From: Hemibagrus wyckioides | Lineage: Eukaryota; Chordata; Actinopteri; Siluriformes; Bagridae | Direction of reading: 5' to 3' | Length of the DNA: 64,000 bases | Assembly (NCBI RefSeq): GCF_019097595.1 | Contig: NC_080719.1 | Coordinates: forward strand, 16,938,501-17,002,500 | Shown here: piece by piece, positions 36,323 to 48,483 of the stretch | Layout of the letters: each line of letters starts with the position of its first letter | Position numbering within the stretch: position 1 is the stretch's first letter | Notes under the pieces: generated by a model | The model's input: only the letters and a program-made list of their open reading frames with translations | Database searches by the model: none | Told to the model about the DNA's origin: nothing | Position numbers and translations under genes: made by a program

Positions 36323-37181
36323 GTCTGTGCTGCATGTGCCAAACCCATCCAGCCAGTGCTGAGCCTCCAGCTTAATTACCACAAAGCCCATGGAGTGACT
36401 GACCTCCACCGTTAGCCTAATTGAAATTTAATTGAAATTCACTTGTCTAGACTAATGAAGCTCCTTCTGAAACCTGCAAACTTTCAGCCGTTCTTCCTCA
36501 CATGTCCTGCAGTGTGCTACGGTGGCTGGAAAAAGAGGGAGGGCACACAGGCCACAGAAAGAGCTGAAGATTAGAGCAGGAAAGCAGCCATTTTAAGTGT
36601 GGCCCGTGCTTTAAATAGCTAGTGGAATTAGAGTAAGTGAGGGAATTAATGAGGAACAGTGTGTATAAATAAGGTTACTGTCTGGTTCAGGCTGTGTGTG
36701 TGAGATTAACTGTGATCCTGTCATGTGGAGATGAGAGCAGGATGCAGATCTATAAACAGTGTTGGAGTAGTTTGTTGAAGAATGACCAAACATAATCAAT
36801 TAGCTAAGATCAGTAAAACTGCAGGAATAAAGTTTGGACATGTTTTGGCTGAAGAACTTACATTTTGGGTAAGGACAATCTATTTTTGGTAAGCGGTTTT
36901 TAAGAGGTAGTAAACATACTTTTGAAGTACGCTTTGTGTCATTGTCCATCTGCTCAGTCCAGTATGTTTTGAAGCATTTGTCTGAATCTAAGCAGATAAT
37001 ATAGGCTATAAAATACTAAATAATTCATCCTTCTGCTTCTGCATCAGTAAATACAAGTAATCAGCTGCACGGTTAGTCTCAGGTTTAGGACACTTGTTTG
37101 TGTCCATCTGAAATTAGAAGGTAGCTATATGATACTTAATGTGATTGATACGTAATAAAATGATGAATCACATGGATGATC

Positions 37182-37194
37182 TGCTCTCTCTCTC

Positions 37195-37234
<40 letters not shown>

Positions 37235-37236
37235 AG
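37182..37236 (+). repeat. (CT)n microsatellite forming the exon 2 acceptor tract
   Basis: About 50 bp of CT dinucleotides with one G runs directly into the AG acceptor of exon 2. It serves as the polypyrimidine tract. Confidence 0.95.
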
Positions 37237-37334
37237 GTTCCCCTGCAGCCTGGCCAGTCCTTCAAGTTCACTGTGCTGGAGACACTGGACCGGATTAAAG
37301 AGGAGTTCCAGTTCCTCCAAGCACAGTACCACAG
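37237..37334 (+). CDS. tle2: TLE (Groucho) corepressor, exon 2
   Basis: Ninety-eight bases continue in phase 0 from exon 1 and encode residues 9-40 plus two bases of codon 41. The protein begins [20 protein letters not shown] and ends [12 protein letters not shown], the start of the N-terminal Q domain, whose coiled coil drives tetramer formation and binding to TCF/LEF-type partners. The PLQ.GQ.FKF..LE pattern is what I recall for TLE2. TLE1 and TLE4 have PHQ and TIPES or TISES, and TLE3 has RIKDEF instead of RIKEEF. The acceptor is TCTCAG/GTT and the donor is AG/GTGAGG. Codon 41 (AGT, Ser) is completed by exon 3. Confidence 0.92.
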
Positions 37335-39448
37335 GTGAGGAATAGTCATGACCCTGGGGCTGCTGGTTGAATTTAACGCTGCTTAATTCTTGGTCCCATT
37401 CACCCATCCCTGGCCTCTATTACAGGAAGTGGAAATAAGGACTCTTCTGCTTTATTTGAAGTCTATCTACACAATGACTTTATAAAAAAAATCCATACGC
37501 ACTGACTTGCAGAATAAAAGATGAGTATCAGAAATTGTACTATTTGGAAAGGATGCTGTGAATAGAGTATGCATGTATTACTTCATGATTCATAGAAAAC
37601 AAATAACAGCAGGGCACAATGAATTATACATTATTATACATTTTAACAAGCAAACTTAAGCACAGTTGGGTCCAACAGTCTAAAACCATTAGTGAAAATG
37701 CTTCTATTTTGCATTCTTTTGTAATGTTATGAAATTGGAGAGAAAATCTTACATGAATTTCTTAGCATGCACTTGAGCTCTCATGGACTCTTCAAGTTTG
37801 GGTTAAACCTGATGACCTATTTTCGATCAATAAAAAGGAATACAACTCAAATAAAAGCTGACCTTTTTTTTCCCCCAATATCCCAGATTTGCTTAAATTT
37901 GAATAGTGACCTAGTGCATTGAGTCTTGAATGTTGAACATTTCCTTTCTTTTCCATCATCAGAGATTTTCATACTGAACACAGTATAAGAGAAACGGACG
38001 CCTTTAAATGTCTCGTGTTCAAGTGAATCAGCCGGCAGACATGCGCTAAACAGTGACAGAATTAGAGTCGACTGGACTAAGTAACTATTAATATACATAG
38101 AGCTTGTGTTTATGTTTACATTTATTAATTTGGCAGATGGCTGAATCCAAAGAATTAAGGCTGAATCATACTGAGGCTTTATTGTACTTAGCAAGTTTAA
38201 TATAGCATCAACCCCAAAATCAATTAAGGTCACATTCATACTCCACAAGGCAAGATGTTTCATAAATGCAAGGCTACAGCATGTAATCTGTTTTTTTTTT
38301 TTTTTTTTAAGCCTGGCGATGGGAAGCTGTACTGATTTGCACTGCTAGAATGATGCTTTGTTTTTTTAATGTGAGGAGAGGAAATTTACCATTGTCAACA
38401 ACGCTCAAGCTTGCATACAAATGCTGTGTTTAGGCTTTATAAAGAATAACCAGGGCAGATGAACCAAAAAGCAATATTTTAATCAGAACCAAATATTAGG
38501 CAAAGGGATGAGTGATTTACAAACTACAAATCAATAATCAAAATCAGATCAACAAAAGACTGATGTAGACCTGGGCAAAACCACAGGAATATATGCGGCT
38601 GATGTTAGCTTAGAAGGTCACGTGTATGGTCGGAAAAATGGATGGTACTAAATAAAAATGGAAACCATGAGTATCATTGACAAGAAGTTAATTTTGCCTT
38701 ACTGAAAGAAAATAAACAACTGAACAGCTAACAGTTATTAGCATGTCCCAACTCGGAAAGATGGTTACGCATTCACCTAGTAATTACCATATTTTTCCGA
38801 AAAGACTAGAAGGCAGCGTTAACAACAAGCACGACCTTACAAAGTTATTTAAAGGAGTCTGTGTAACTGTGCACAGTTGTTTCTGATTAGTCAGGGGATC
38901 GTGAATAGGGATGTACTGCTTGTGTGCTTGTGGTCAGTCATCTGATGTGGCTGGAGCTCTCTGGATGACTGGGGATTATGGGAAATGTATTTTGTGTTTT
39001 CTGAATGAGGTACTAACACCTACAACATGTAGGAACTAGAAAAGAAAAGTTACTATTATTTAGATTTGAGCACTATAAATAGTCATAACCAGATTAAAAA
39101 CGATATTGAATAGCCCGTTATTACTAATGACTAAAAATAAAGAAATAAATTAGACAAAAAAAAGCTTTTTAGACCCCTCTATTTTTTAAGTGACATTTTT
39201 TAAATCATTTTTTTATAAAGGCAGGTATCTAAGTTTTTGTCACTATATGCATTTCATTCTAGATTTTATGAACTAGATTTGCTAATTAGATTTAGAATTC
39301 GATTTTTCTCGTAAGCTAAAACATGCTTCGCTTTTAGCTTTTAAAACTGTTATGTAACTATATTTATCTGAAGCAGAATTGTGTTTTTCTCACCTGAACT
39401 AACTGTTTCTGTTACCTGAACTGACAGTTGTGTTATTTCATTCCGTAG
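37335..39448 (+). other. tle2: TLE intron 2 (2.1 kb)
   Basis: Bounded by GTGAGG and CCGTAG. AT-rich, with a poly-T run at 38291-38308. A possible SINE tail remnant (TTTATTAATTTGGCAGATGG at 38124) is present. No other feature. Confidence 0.8.
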
Positions 39449-39512
39449 TCTGAAGCTGGAGTGCGAGAAGCTGGCCAGTGAGAAGACTGAGATGCAGAGG
39501 CACTACATCATG
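39449..39512 (+). CDS. tle2: TLE (Groucho) corepressor, exon 3
   Basis: Sixty-four bases complete Ser41 and encode residues 42-62, [20 protein letters not shown] followed by Met. This is the highly conserved coiled-coil part of the Q domain. The [12 protein letters not shown] form excludes TLE3 (which has LKVEYDKLANEK). The HYIM variant differs from the usual HYVM by one conservative change. The acceptor is CCGTAG/T and the donor is ATG/GTGAGT. The exon ends in phase 0. Confidence 0.93.
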
Positions 39513-40596
39513 GTGAGTCCTGCTCAGACTTCTGCAGTCAAATCCTGTACAGTGCGTGAGCGGTACAGAAAGTGAGAAAAAGGTTTGACTCTGGACTTTG
39601 GCATGGGGCGGGGTTGCAGCTAGAACGTATATGTTTCACGGAGGCAGCTAGGGTTCGATTCACACGAGAGTAGATATAGCACAAAAATAAATGTAATAAC
39701 TACTTAACCTGATATACAGGCTATCATCAGGGACCTGTAATAGAGGTCCACTAGCAGCTGATGACGATGCTCTAGCTATTTTAACACATGTACCTTTGTT
39801 GTCAGTGTCAAGGTTGTTTGCTGATTTGTTCTCGCAAGTTCCCACACTGTCTGTACCTTGATGCCTACCATACCAAGCCGGAAAGCAAGAAATAATTTAC
39901 TTTATTAGATAAAAGCTATCATGATAGTAAGATTACGATTAAGGGTTATACAATTTCATATACAATTGGTGTTTTATCTATATTTAAAATTCAAACACAT
40001 GCTGGGGTTCAATTCAAGTATTTCCCGAGTTTTAGAAGAATTGATGGGAAAAGACACATGAATGAATTTGTGCTTTTGTTAATTAAAGTCATGTGAAAGT
40101 TGTTAAAAGAAAGGAAAAGTGACTAGACTACACTTTCCAAAGGTTACGGCTGTTTTTTTTTTTTGTTTTTTTTATCTGTGCCTATATAGAAAAGAGCAGC
40201 ATGAAAGAGAGGTTTAATGTTTTCTGTTTCTTTATTCATTTATCTTCAGTAGCTAATTGATCCTGCTCGGGCTTGTGGTGACATTTGGTAATTCAACCGT
40301 GAAAACATTCGTTTCTTCATCATTGCAAATGTGTCCATGTTTATGTTTAGATATATCTCAATACAGCATTGTCCCGTCCCCATCCCCCACTTTCATAGCT
40401 GTATTTATTTTAAATATTTGTTTGCTTTACTGTTCGCATTTCGTCTTTTTAGGCGGACCTTTCTACCAACTTTTCTAACATTAATCAAGCCGAGAATCTT
40501 TTTTTTTTCATATTTAAGAAAGCATTTCCAGTCAGATTATTTAATTCATATTTTCACAATTTGTATAATATAGCAAGATCGAAGACCCCATGTATA

Positions 40597-40902
40597 CACA
40601 GATCAGGCATAACATTATCAGAGCCACCATTAACTTATGGGCCAATAATGGGCCAGCCTTCACTCCTTCCTTGGACCACTTTTGATAGATACTGACCACT
40701 GCAGACCGGGAACACCCCACAAGAGCTGCAGTTTTGGAGATGCTGTGATCCAGTCGTCTAGCCATCACAATCTGGTCCTTGTCAAACTCGCTCAAATCCT
40801 TACGCCTGTCCATTTTTGCTAACTAACAGGTGCCATGATGATGAGATGATCAGTGTTATTCACTTCACCTCTCAGTGCTCATAATGTTATGCCTGATCGG
40901 TG
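40597..40902 (-). mobile_element. Tc1-like miniature element, 306 bp
   Basis: TA flanks both ends (40595-40596 and 40903-40904) and both termini are complete (CACAGATCAGGCATAACATT and its mirror ATGCCTGATCGGTG). On the minus strand it keeps the start of the transposase, from [20 protein letters not shown] through [20 protein letters not shown], then jumps by deletion to the right end. It is the shortest complete copy in the window. Confidence 0.92.
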
Positions 40903-42303
40903 TAAATAACAGCAGTTAGAACATTTATTATGAGGCCTAATGTGTGCTGTGTGTGAGTGTATATGCACTGCTGTGTATGTGTTACTGTGTGTGATTTCAC
41001 AGTGATCTGTAGAGAGGACAAGAAGGAAGAAAAACGTATAGTGAGGAAGTGCAAGTGATAATATAAATGAGAGAAGAGGGAGAGAAAAGAAGAAGGAATA
41101 AGAGGAATGAAGACAAGTGAGAATGTGACAGTAGACCGAATGAGAGATGAAAAAAGACATAGAAGAAAAGAGTGTGACAGAAACGGATGAAGAAAGCAAG
41201 GAGAAGAGCAGGGAGAGATAGACATCACAAGCACAGACACGTAAATAATGTGAAGCATTCTGAAAAAGCAGCTAGCCCAGCGGGCTATATTTAGCCAGTT
41301 AAACCTGTCATGTACACCAAGACTTGTTTCGACAGCCATTGCCTTTATTTCCATGCATTTTTAATTCATCATCAATGCCCTCTCCCATTCCTGAACTGTA
41401 TTGGGTTTTTTTTTTTTTTCAGAATTTCACTGAATGATTTATATGGTGATGGGCACGAAATGGCTCTTCAGCCTCATTAGAGATGTTGGATTAATGGTTT
41501 TATATGAGACCATAGTGTCAGCATGTTTTTCTGTATTCTTCCACCAAATTTCATGACAGCCACGTCAACTTTTCTAGTCAGAATTCAGCTGGCCGCAGCT
41601 ATCTGAGCGATAAAATCTGGGTCATTTGCAGGCAAGTCCAACACATAACCTCTCATTTTTTTTTCCATGAACTGTATTTAGAACATTTTACATTCGTATT
41701 TTCTGTATTTAAAGAAGAAATAAAGGTTCTTTATACCACAACTCTATGCTGGGAAGGTATTTCGAAAGCAAAAACGATTTTTTTAGAAATATAATTTCAT
41801 AAACCCCTTATGCAAGGCACAAAAATCAATCAATTCACATTTAGATATTTGCCTTTAACTACAGATTTCTAAATGGCATATTTCTATGTCCATACTTAAG
41901 CCCTAAACTCTTTGGACGCATTGGTGGGCTCAGGCATTTCTCATTCTCCTAAGTGCAGTACAGTGCATTAATTTAAATGTAGTATCTGAATAATTCATAG
42001 TAGTTCATGAATAATATGCTTTAAGATAAGTAACTGAACTGTAAGCCCGGTTAGAGAATTACTTTGAATTTGCATGATATGATCTCATGTTTTAAACTGG
42101 GCTTAGCCTTCAGTTTAGTGCAAACAGGTTGTGCGTCCTTTTCTCTGTACAAGAAAAACATGTTGAAATTCTTTAAATAGTGTAATTGAACATACTGAAG
42201 CAGTGGGCAGAGATTAGGCTGAAAATGATTTGTCTGACTTCATTTACTTCCTTATTTTACATTCCACAAACAGTTCTCAGCTAAGCGTGTTAACATGAAG
42301 GAA

Positions 42304-42304
<1 letters not shown>

Positions 42305-42332
<28 letters not shown>
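42305..42332. repeat. (GT)n microsatellite
   Basis: GT dinucleotides ending in GCGTGACAGG. Confidence 0.9.
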
Positions 42333-42335
<3 letters not shown>

Positions 42336-42604
42336 ACAGGTGTGAGGTCAGTCTACTGCTAATAATGAAAGTGGTATGCATGGTCACTCAACCACTTGGG
42401 TTCACTGGTGCAGTCATGGTTCTGAGGTGGTCAAGGATAGAGGGTGAGATAAAAAAGAAAGCGAGAGAGAGAAGGAGGGGTGGACGGGGGGGATTAATGC
42501 ACTGCTCTGCACTGTAACTCCCCTGGCCAGCTCATCTGTCTGATTCACACTGACACTCTCAGCTCTATCCAGGAACATTACTGCCACAGATTGCCCTCAC
42601 GCCT

Positions 42605-42647
42605 ACAGAGAGAGAAAGAGAAGGAGGGGAGAGAGAGAGAAAGAGAA

Positions 42648-42690
<43 letters not shown>
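42605..42690. repeat. (GA)n microsatellite
   Basis: GA dinucleotides in a wider purine-rich stretch. Confidence 0.9.
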
Positions 42691-42691
<1 letters not shown>

Positions 42692-43736
42692 GTGTTCAAA
42701 ACAGAGCACTAAAAGAGGAAAAGATAAAAAACAGGGATGAATACAGCTAGATTGAGGGCAGTGAGAAAAAGAGTGATAAATAACATAAAAGCACAGAGAG
42801 AGCTGAGGTGAGGGAGAAAAAATGATTAGGGGAGAGGAACGATGAAGTGAGGCAGACAGAGGGAGGAAGGAATAAGAGTGGTTCTAAAACTGCTTAGTCC
42901 TCAGTAAACATTTATATAGCGGGAGTGTGTGGGGAATATAGTGAAGGTGAAATTAAAATTTGTCATTTCATTGTAGGCTTTTTTTATTCATACGTTTTAA
43001 CCACACAATTCAATAGATTTTTTTTACTTATAGTCTACATATAGTAGGATTATTCCTGTGCTTTTCATCACATTTTAATCACTGCTGTAACTGTTTTATT
43101 TTAATAAACAATATTTTAACATGTCTTTCGGTTTTACCACATGGAGGATTGTAGAGTTTACACATATTTAGAAAAATTGCATGATTTATTCATGATTTTT
43201 TTCCCATTATCTTTGTCTAACCATGTCACTGTAGATGCCATTTAAAGCCATTTTTTTAAACAATGATTAGCTTCTTACTGATCTATAACCCCAGTTGTTT
43301 AAAATAAATTAATAAAAATCCTAATTTTACCTGCTCCCACAGACAGCCTGACCGACTCCACCTGCTGTCGGAGTTATTATTTTTGTTTGCACCTGCCCAC
43401 AATCCTTTCAAAAAAATCCTGGTTGGTCCTGTTTTCTGAAAATATAAACACATTAGTAATTTAGCACAGTGACCCTGGCCTGTATGAAGCATAACTTTAT
43501 GCGGACAAATTAATAAACATTGTAAACACATTGGAATATAGATGCTGTGCATTGTTGCCTGTCCAGTACACTCCCAGGTTAAGCAACGTGGCCCACACAC
43601 ATATGCTCTCACAACATTTTGTGTTGGATCCCATGGATAGTCCATGTGCATATCTTATTATTGGGTTATTATTGACTTTCTTCCCCTCTGGTTTGAGTAT
43701 ACTGGGAATTGATGACATCTAATTTGTTCTAAATTT

Positions 43737-44285
43737 CACTGATCAGCCATAACATTATGAGCACTGAGAGGTGAAGTGAATATCACTGATTATCTCCTCA
43801 TCATGGCACCTGTTAGTGGGTGGGATATATTAGGCAGCAAGTGAACATTTTGTCCTCAAAGTTGATGTGTTAGAAGCAGGAAAAATGGGCAAGAGTAAGG
43901 AATTTGAGCGATTTTGACAAGGGCCAAATTGTGATGGCTAGACGACTGGATCAGAGCATCTCCAAAACTGCAGCTCTTGTGGGGTGTTCCCGGTCTGCAG
44001 TGGTCAGTATCTATCAAACGTGGTCCAAGGAAGAAACAGTTGTGAACTTGGCGCAAGGTTAATGGGTGGCCAAGGATCATTGATGCACGTGGGGAGTGAA
44101 GGCTGGCCAGTGTGATCCGATCCAACAGACGAGCTACTGTTGCTAAAATTGCTGAAGAAGTTAATGCTGGTTCTGATAGAAAGGTTTCAGAATACACAGT
44201 GCATGGTAATTTGTTGTGTTTTGGCAGCAAAAGGGGGACAAACACAATATTAGGCAGGTGGTGATAATATTATGCCTGGTCGGTG
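43737..44285 (+). mobile_element. Tc1-like non-autonomous element, about 549 bp
   Basis: The left end is CACTGATCAGCCATAACATT and the right end is ATTATGCCTGGTCGGTG followed by TA. The transposase frame is shifted at GTAAGGAATTTGAGCG by one extra base. It carries private changes (TTGCTAAAATTGCTG, GTGGTGATAATATTATG) that are also found in the copy at 47752, which marks the two as related by a later copying event. The catalytic core is deleted. Confidence 0.9.
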
Positions 44286-44497
44286 TATAAATGAAAGATG
44301 GGACTGTGTGTCTTCATCAAATTCCCCATTTGCAGCTTACAAAAAATTGATTCTAAGACAATGATTAGAAAAAGACTCAATCCCTGGTATACCAGAAACA
44401 CTGCCAGGCCATTGAGCAAGATTTTCAACCCTCAGCAACTATGTTTGAATGGCATCCTTTTCCCTAATTGAGGAAATTTTTGAGACAAAAGAAATCG
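44286..44497. repeat. Source-like copy of a 212-bp duplicated flank
   Basis: Non-transposon sequence beyond the right end of the preceding element. It reappears at 48273-48483 with only a few differences by eye. It includes CACTGCCAGGCCATTGAGCA, which may be an eroded SINE. Confidence 0.9.
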
Positions 44498-44985
44498 TCC
44501 CAGACATGCTAGCTTAAAAAAAGACAGGAAAACAAGCATTTCCACCTTTTCAGGTTTAAGCAGAGTATGGGAATGCATAATAATATTACCAGCTGTGCAA
44601 TCAGGAAATGTGGCAATTGTGAAGACTCTGCTGGATGGTAGGATGGTGGATTTTTAAGTGATTCTGCAGTAATGTGCAGTAAACAGTGAAAGGAAATCTG
44701 AAAAGTATGTTTCATTAGAATCATTTTACAAATCAGTTGTCTAAAGTCCACATAGTTGACATTTTCACTGTTCACTGCTCTCAAAGTATCTCTAAAGGGT
44801 CTCAGACCAAAACCGAGCAGGAGAGAACCGGTAAAAAACCCAGTGTATTTAATCACTTATGATCACCATGATCAGTATTTGTGTTACAAAGGTGTTACAT
44901 TTGCCACTTTAAATTGGACTATTTAATCTTTTTGGGTAGATATTTTTTATGACATCACTAATAAAGGTAACTAACAGATGTCTAA

Positions 44986-45507
44986 TATACGGTCAGGCAT
45001 AACATTATGAGCAGTGAGAGGTGAAGTGAATATCACTGATTATCTCCTCATCATGGCACCTGTTAGTGGGTGGGATATATTAGGCAGCAAGTGAACATTT
45101 TGTCCTCAAAGTTGATGTGTTAGAAACAGGAAAAATGGGCAAGCGTAAGGATCTGAGTGAGTTTGACAAGAGCCAGATTATGATGGCTAGACGACTGGAT
45201 CAGATCATCTCCAAAACTGCAGCTCTTGTGTGGTGTTCCCAGTCTGCAGCGGTCAGTATCTATCAAAAGTGGTCCAAGGAAGAAACAGTTGTGAACCAAG
45301 GCTCATTGATGCACGTGGGGAGCGAAAGCTGGCCCGTGTGATCCGATCCAACAGACGAGCTACTGTTGCTCAAATTGCTGAAGAAGTTAATGCTGGTTCT
45401 GATAGAAAGGTGTCAGAATACACAGTGCGTGACGGCTCAGGGCTGTTTTGGCAGCAAAAGGGGGACCAATACCAGGCAGGTGGTCATAATGTTATGCCTG
45501 GTTGGTG
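44986..45507 (+). mobile_element. Tc1-like non-autonomous element, about 520 bp
   Basis: The left end GGTCAGGCATAACATTATGA is slightly shortened. The right end ATGTTATGCCTGGTTGGTG is followed by TA. The frame from 45117/45135 reads [20 protein letters not shown] and on to [20 protein letters not shown], after a deletion of about 24 bp (the RRQGHG region). A second frame covers [20 protein letters not shown] through VSEYTVRDGSGLFW. Confidence 0.9.
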
Positions 45508-45509
45508 TA

Positions 45510-46219
45510 TACTTGTCTAATTTTAGCTAAGTCGACCATACCATTGATAGAGTTCATTTCACATTAACAAAAGCTGTCTCTTTACAATGACAGAAAATGA
45601 TGCCACTGCTTGGGTCCAGTCGAGGGTATTTGAGATGTGAGGAATGGTGCAGGTCCAGATGGTGTCAGTTAATATTACAGAGTTCAAAACACCTGAGCAC
45701 ATCAGTCCAAATTCATATATCTATATGGTCCTCTCCTGTTTTATTGGAGTTAAGAGACTCCTCTGGTGTATTTTTGAGTGATAACTCCTACTGCTGTACC
45801 ACTACTACTACTACTGTATGTTTAATTACTCCTAGGCATAAAGGTTTTGCATAAGAATTCATTTATTCCTCGTATACGGTTTTTAGAGCAGTATTTTTCG
45901 TGTGCTCATGGCAACTAATTCTGCCTTGTAGTTTTAAACAGCAGATTAGATAAAGATTAGCCAAGCACCGCTTAAATGCACTTGTTTGTTTGATTGTTAA
46001 ATGTGGTTCTGATTGAACGGAGGCCACTCGGTTGCTTCTTTATCTGGCACGTTCATGTTGAGAGTAAATCCATAGCTCTGTAGTAAAAATTTTCAAGTGA
46101 GCTCAAGTTCATTTAACTTTCCTTGTCAGAATTACTAAAAAGGTTCTCACTCCCCATGTCCTCTCTTCAGAGGAATCCCAAACAGTGAAGCTACAGTCAC
46201 AAATGCCTTCAAAGCCTCC

Positions 46220-46220
<1 letters not shown>
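45510..46220. other. Intronic, nothing recognised
   Basis: Unique-looking sequence. A short ACT triplet run lies at 45801-45814. No supported gene. Confidence 0.4.

Positions 46221-46257
<37 letters not shown>
46221..46257. repeat. (GT)n microsatellite
   Basis: Eighteen GT dinucleotides. Confidence 0.95.
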
Positions 46258-47023
46258 TCCACCTGTGTGTCTGCAGCAACAAATTTATATCTGAAATATA
46301 TCGCTCACCATCCTAGCATTATAACCTCCACCCTGTTCATTTGCATTTCTAATACAGTCATTAGCTGTAAAAATGCCACCGTTCTATTGGACAGAATGAC
46401 ATCATGATAAACTTTTAATGATAATGTTAATGACAAAATCATGTCTAATGGAAATGAAGACGCTTTAAAGAACAGATAACAACCCTCAGAGGAAAGCTCT
46501 TTTTCTGATAAAAAAAAAAAAAGTAGCGTTTTTCCAGCAATTCCTCATTAATCAATTCCATGGGGGACTCGAGATTAATTATCGCACAATCAAGTAGACG
46601 TATAAATCAAAAGAGAGAAATTCAGGACACAATCTCAAAAGCTATATCCTAAATTAAATTTCTGAAGCCAGTCTGAATGAGTGAAGCTTTACATGCTGGA
46701 ACACGTTATATTAGTAATAGTACTAAACACAACCAGACTCCAAACAGAAATTGTTGAAAAAGCTTTATACGGGTTTATTAGTGTCAGTTCACATGCATTG
46801 TGGTGCTGGGTGTTATGATAATATTGTGTTAAATAATGTCACAGTATGCTTTTCTGACATATTGTGGATATTATGTCTTTTTGATATTAATATTTCAAAT
46901 TGTAAAATGTATTATTAGAATTTTTTCATAATATAAATGTTCCCCCCAAAATTTTTTACTACTACTTTAATGCTGAGCTTTCTGAGCGAAGCTGTATATG
47001 CCCCAGCGGTGGCCAAACACACA

Positions 47024-47194
47024 AACACACTCACACACACACACACATATGCACACACACACACGTTAAGTGATGAATGTTCAGCATTTCAGCTGGACGT
47101 ATTGCAGCAGTACATTCGGACAGCAAACAGCTGCCAAGTTGAACCAAAGGACACTTAACACACTCATTAGACTGTAGGACCCCTTAGACTTTGT

Positions 47195-47230
<36 letters not shown>
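47024..47230. repeat. (CA)n microsatellites
   Basis: CA tracts at 47024-47064 and 47199-47227, separated by unassigned sequence. Confidence 0.9.
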
Positions 47231-47232
<2 letters not shown>

Positions 47233-47751
47233 GCATCGGCATGGGGGCAGGCTCAGCCGTGCTGAACCAAGCTACATCCACCGCATGCCGTGTGCAATCT
47301 GCTCCCAACCCAGCACAAACACACATACACACACGCAAAACAACGAGAATGCAATAACATGCAAGGTGGGTTACGTAACTTTAGAGAGGTAGTGGGTGGT
47401 CATTATGAGCCCAATAAATCCCACAGTGCCACATGCTGCCACCCTGATTTTATGAGATTACAGAAGTTTACCCCGTCATATTTAGTTTAGCACACTGCAC
47501 CACATCACACTCATCTATATCAACCTATCCGGTGTATCATACCTTTATATCCTTTACGGTCCTTCACATGGGTCAGTACAGTGGTGTGTACTAGTAAAAG
47601 GTTGCAGGAATGTGACAGAAAGACGATTTAAAGTAACAAAATACAAATAGAGCATTTATTTTATTACATGACTATAGTCCAAATAGAGTCCTAGTTTCTT
47701 AGACGACCTGAAATTTTATTTTACGGCCCCACCCTGTTCTGAAAATAAATA

Positions 47752-48272
47752 CACTGATCAGGCATAACATTATGAACACTGAGAGGTGAGGTGAATAAGA
47801 CTGATTATCTCCTCATTATGGCTCCTGTTAGTGGGTGGGATATATTAGGCAGCAAGTGAACATTTTGCCCTCAAAGTTGATGTGTTAGAAGCAGGAAAAA
47901 TTGGCAAGCGTAAGGATTTCAGAGAGTTTGATTGTGATGGCTAGACGACTGGATCAGAGCATCTCCAAAACTGCAGCTCTTGTGGGGTGTTCCTGGTCTG
48001 CAGTGGTCAGTCCAAGGAAGGAACAGTGGTGAACCGGTGACAGGGTCATGGACGGCCAAGGCTCATTGATGCACGTGGGGAGAGAAGGCTGACCCGTGTG
48101 ATCTGATCCAACGGACGAACTACTGTTGCTAAAATTGCTGAAGAAGTTAATGCTGGTTCTGATAGAAAGGTGTCAGAATACACAGTGCATAGTACTTTGT
48201 TGTGTTTTGGCAGCAAAAAGGGGGACCAACACAATATTAGGCAGGTGGTGATAATATTATGCCTGGTCGGTG
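47752..48272 (+). mobile_element. Tc1-like element, left part of a chimera
   Basis: The left end CACTGATCAGGCATAACATT follows TA at 47750-47751. The N-terminal frame is broken by the same 13-bp gap as the copy at 113 (GAGTTTGATTGTGATGGC). From about 48125 on it carries the private changes of the copy at 43737, ending at GCCTGGTCGGTG. The next 211 bp are the flank of that other copy, so this element and its surroundings are a composite. Confidence 0.88.
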
Positions 48273-48483
48273 TATAAATGAAAGATGGGACTGTGTGTCT
48301 TCATCAAATTCCCCATTTGCAGCTTTCAAAAATTGATTCTAAGACAATGATTAGAAAAAGACTCAATCCCTGGTATACCAGAAACACTGCCAGGCCATTG
48401 AGCAAGATTTTCAACCCTCAGCAACTATGTTTGGATGGCATCCTTTTCCCTAATTGAGGAAATTTTTGAGACAAAAGAAATCG
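48273..48483. repeat. Second copy of the 212-bp flank
   Basis: Matches 44286-44497, ending at ACAAAAGAAATCG. Exactly there the sequence changes to the middle of a Tc1-like element. Confidence 0.9.

Noticed and set aside
43283..43651. A 122-codon minus-strand frame in intron 3
   Set aside because: No recognisable domain. The length is not exceptional for 64 kb of six-frame sequence.
44380..44440. Possible SINE inside the duplicated flank (CACTGCCAGGCCATTGAGCA)
   Set aside because: Only one short stretch resembles a SINE body. No tRNA-like head with both boxes could be found.
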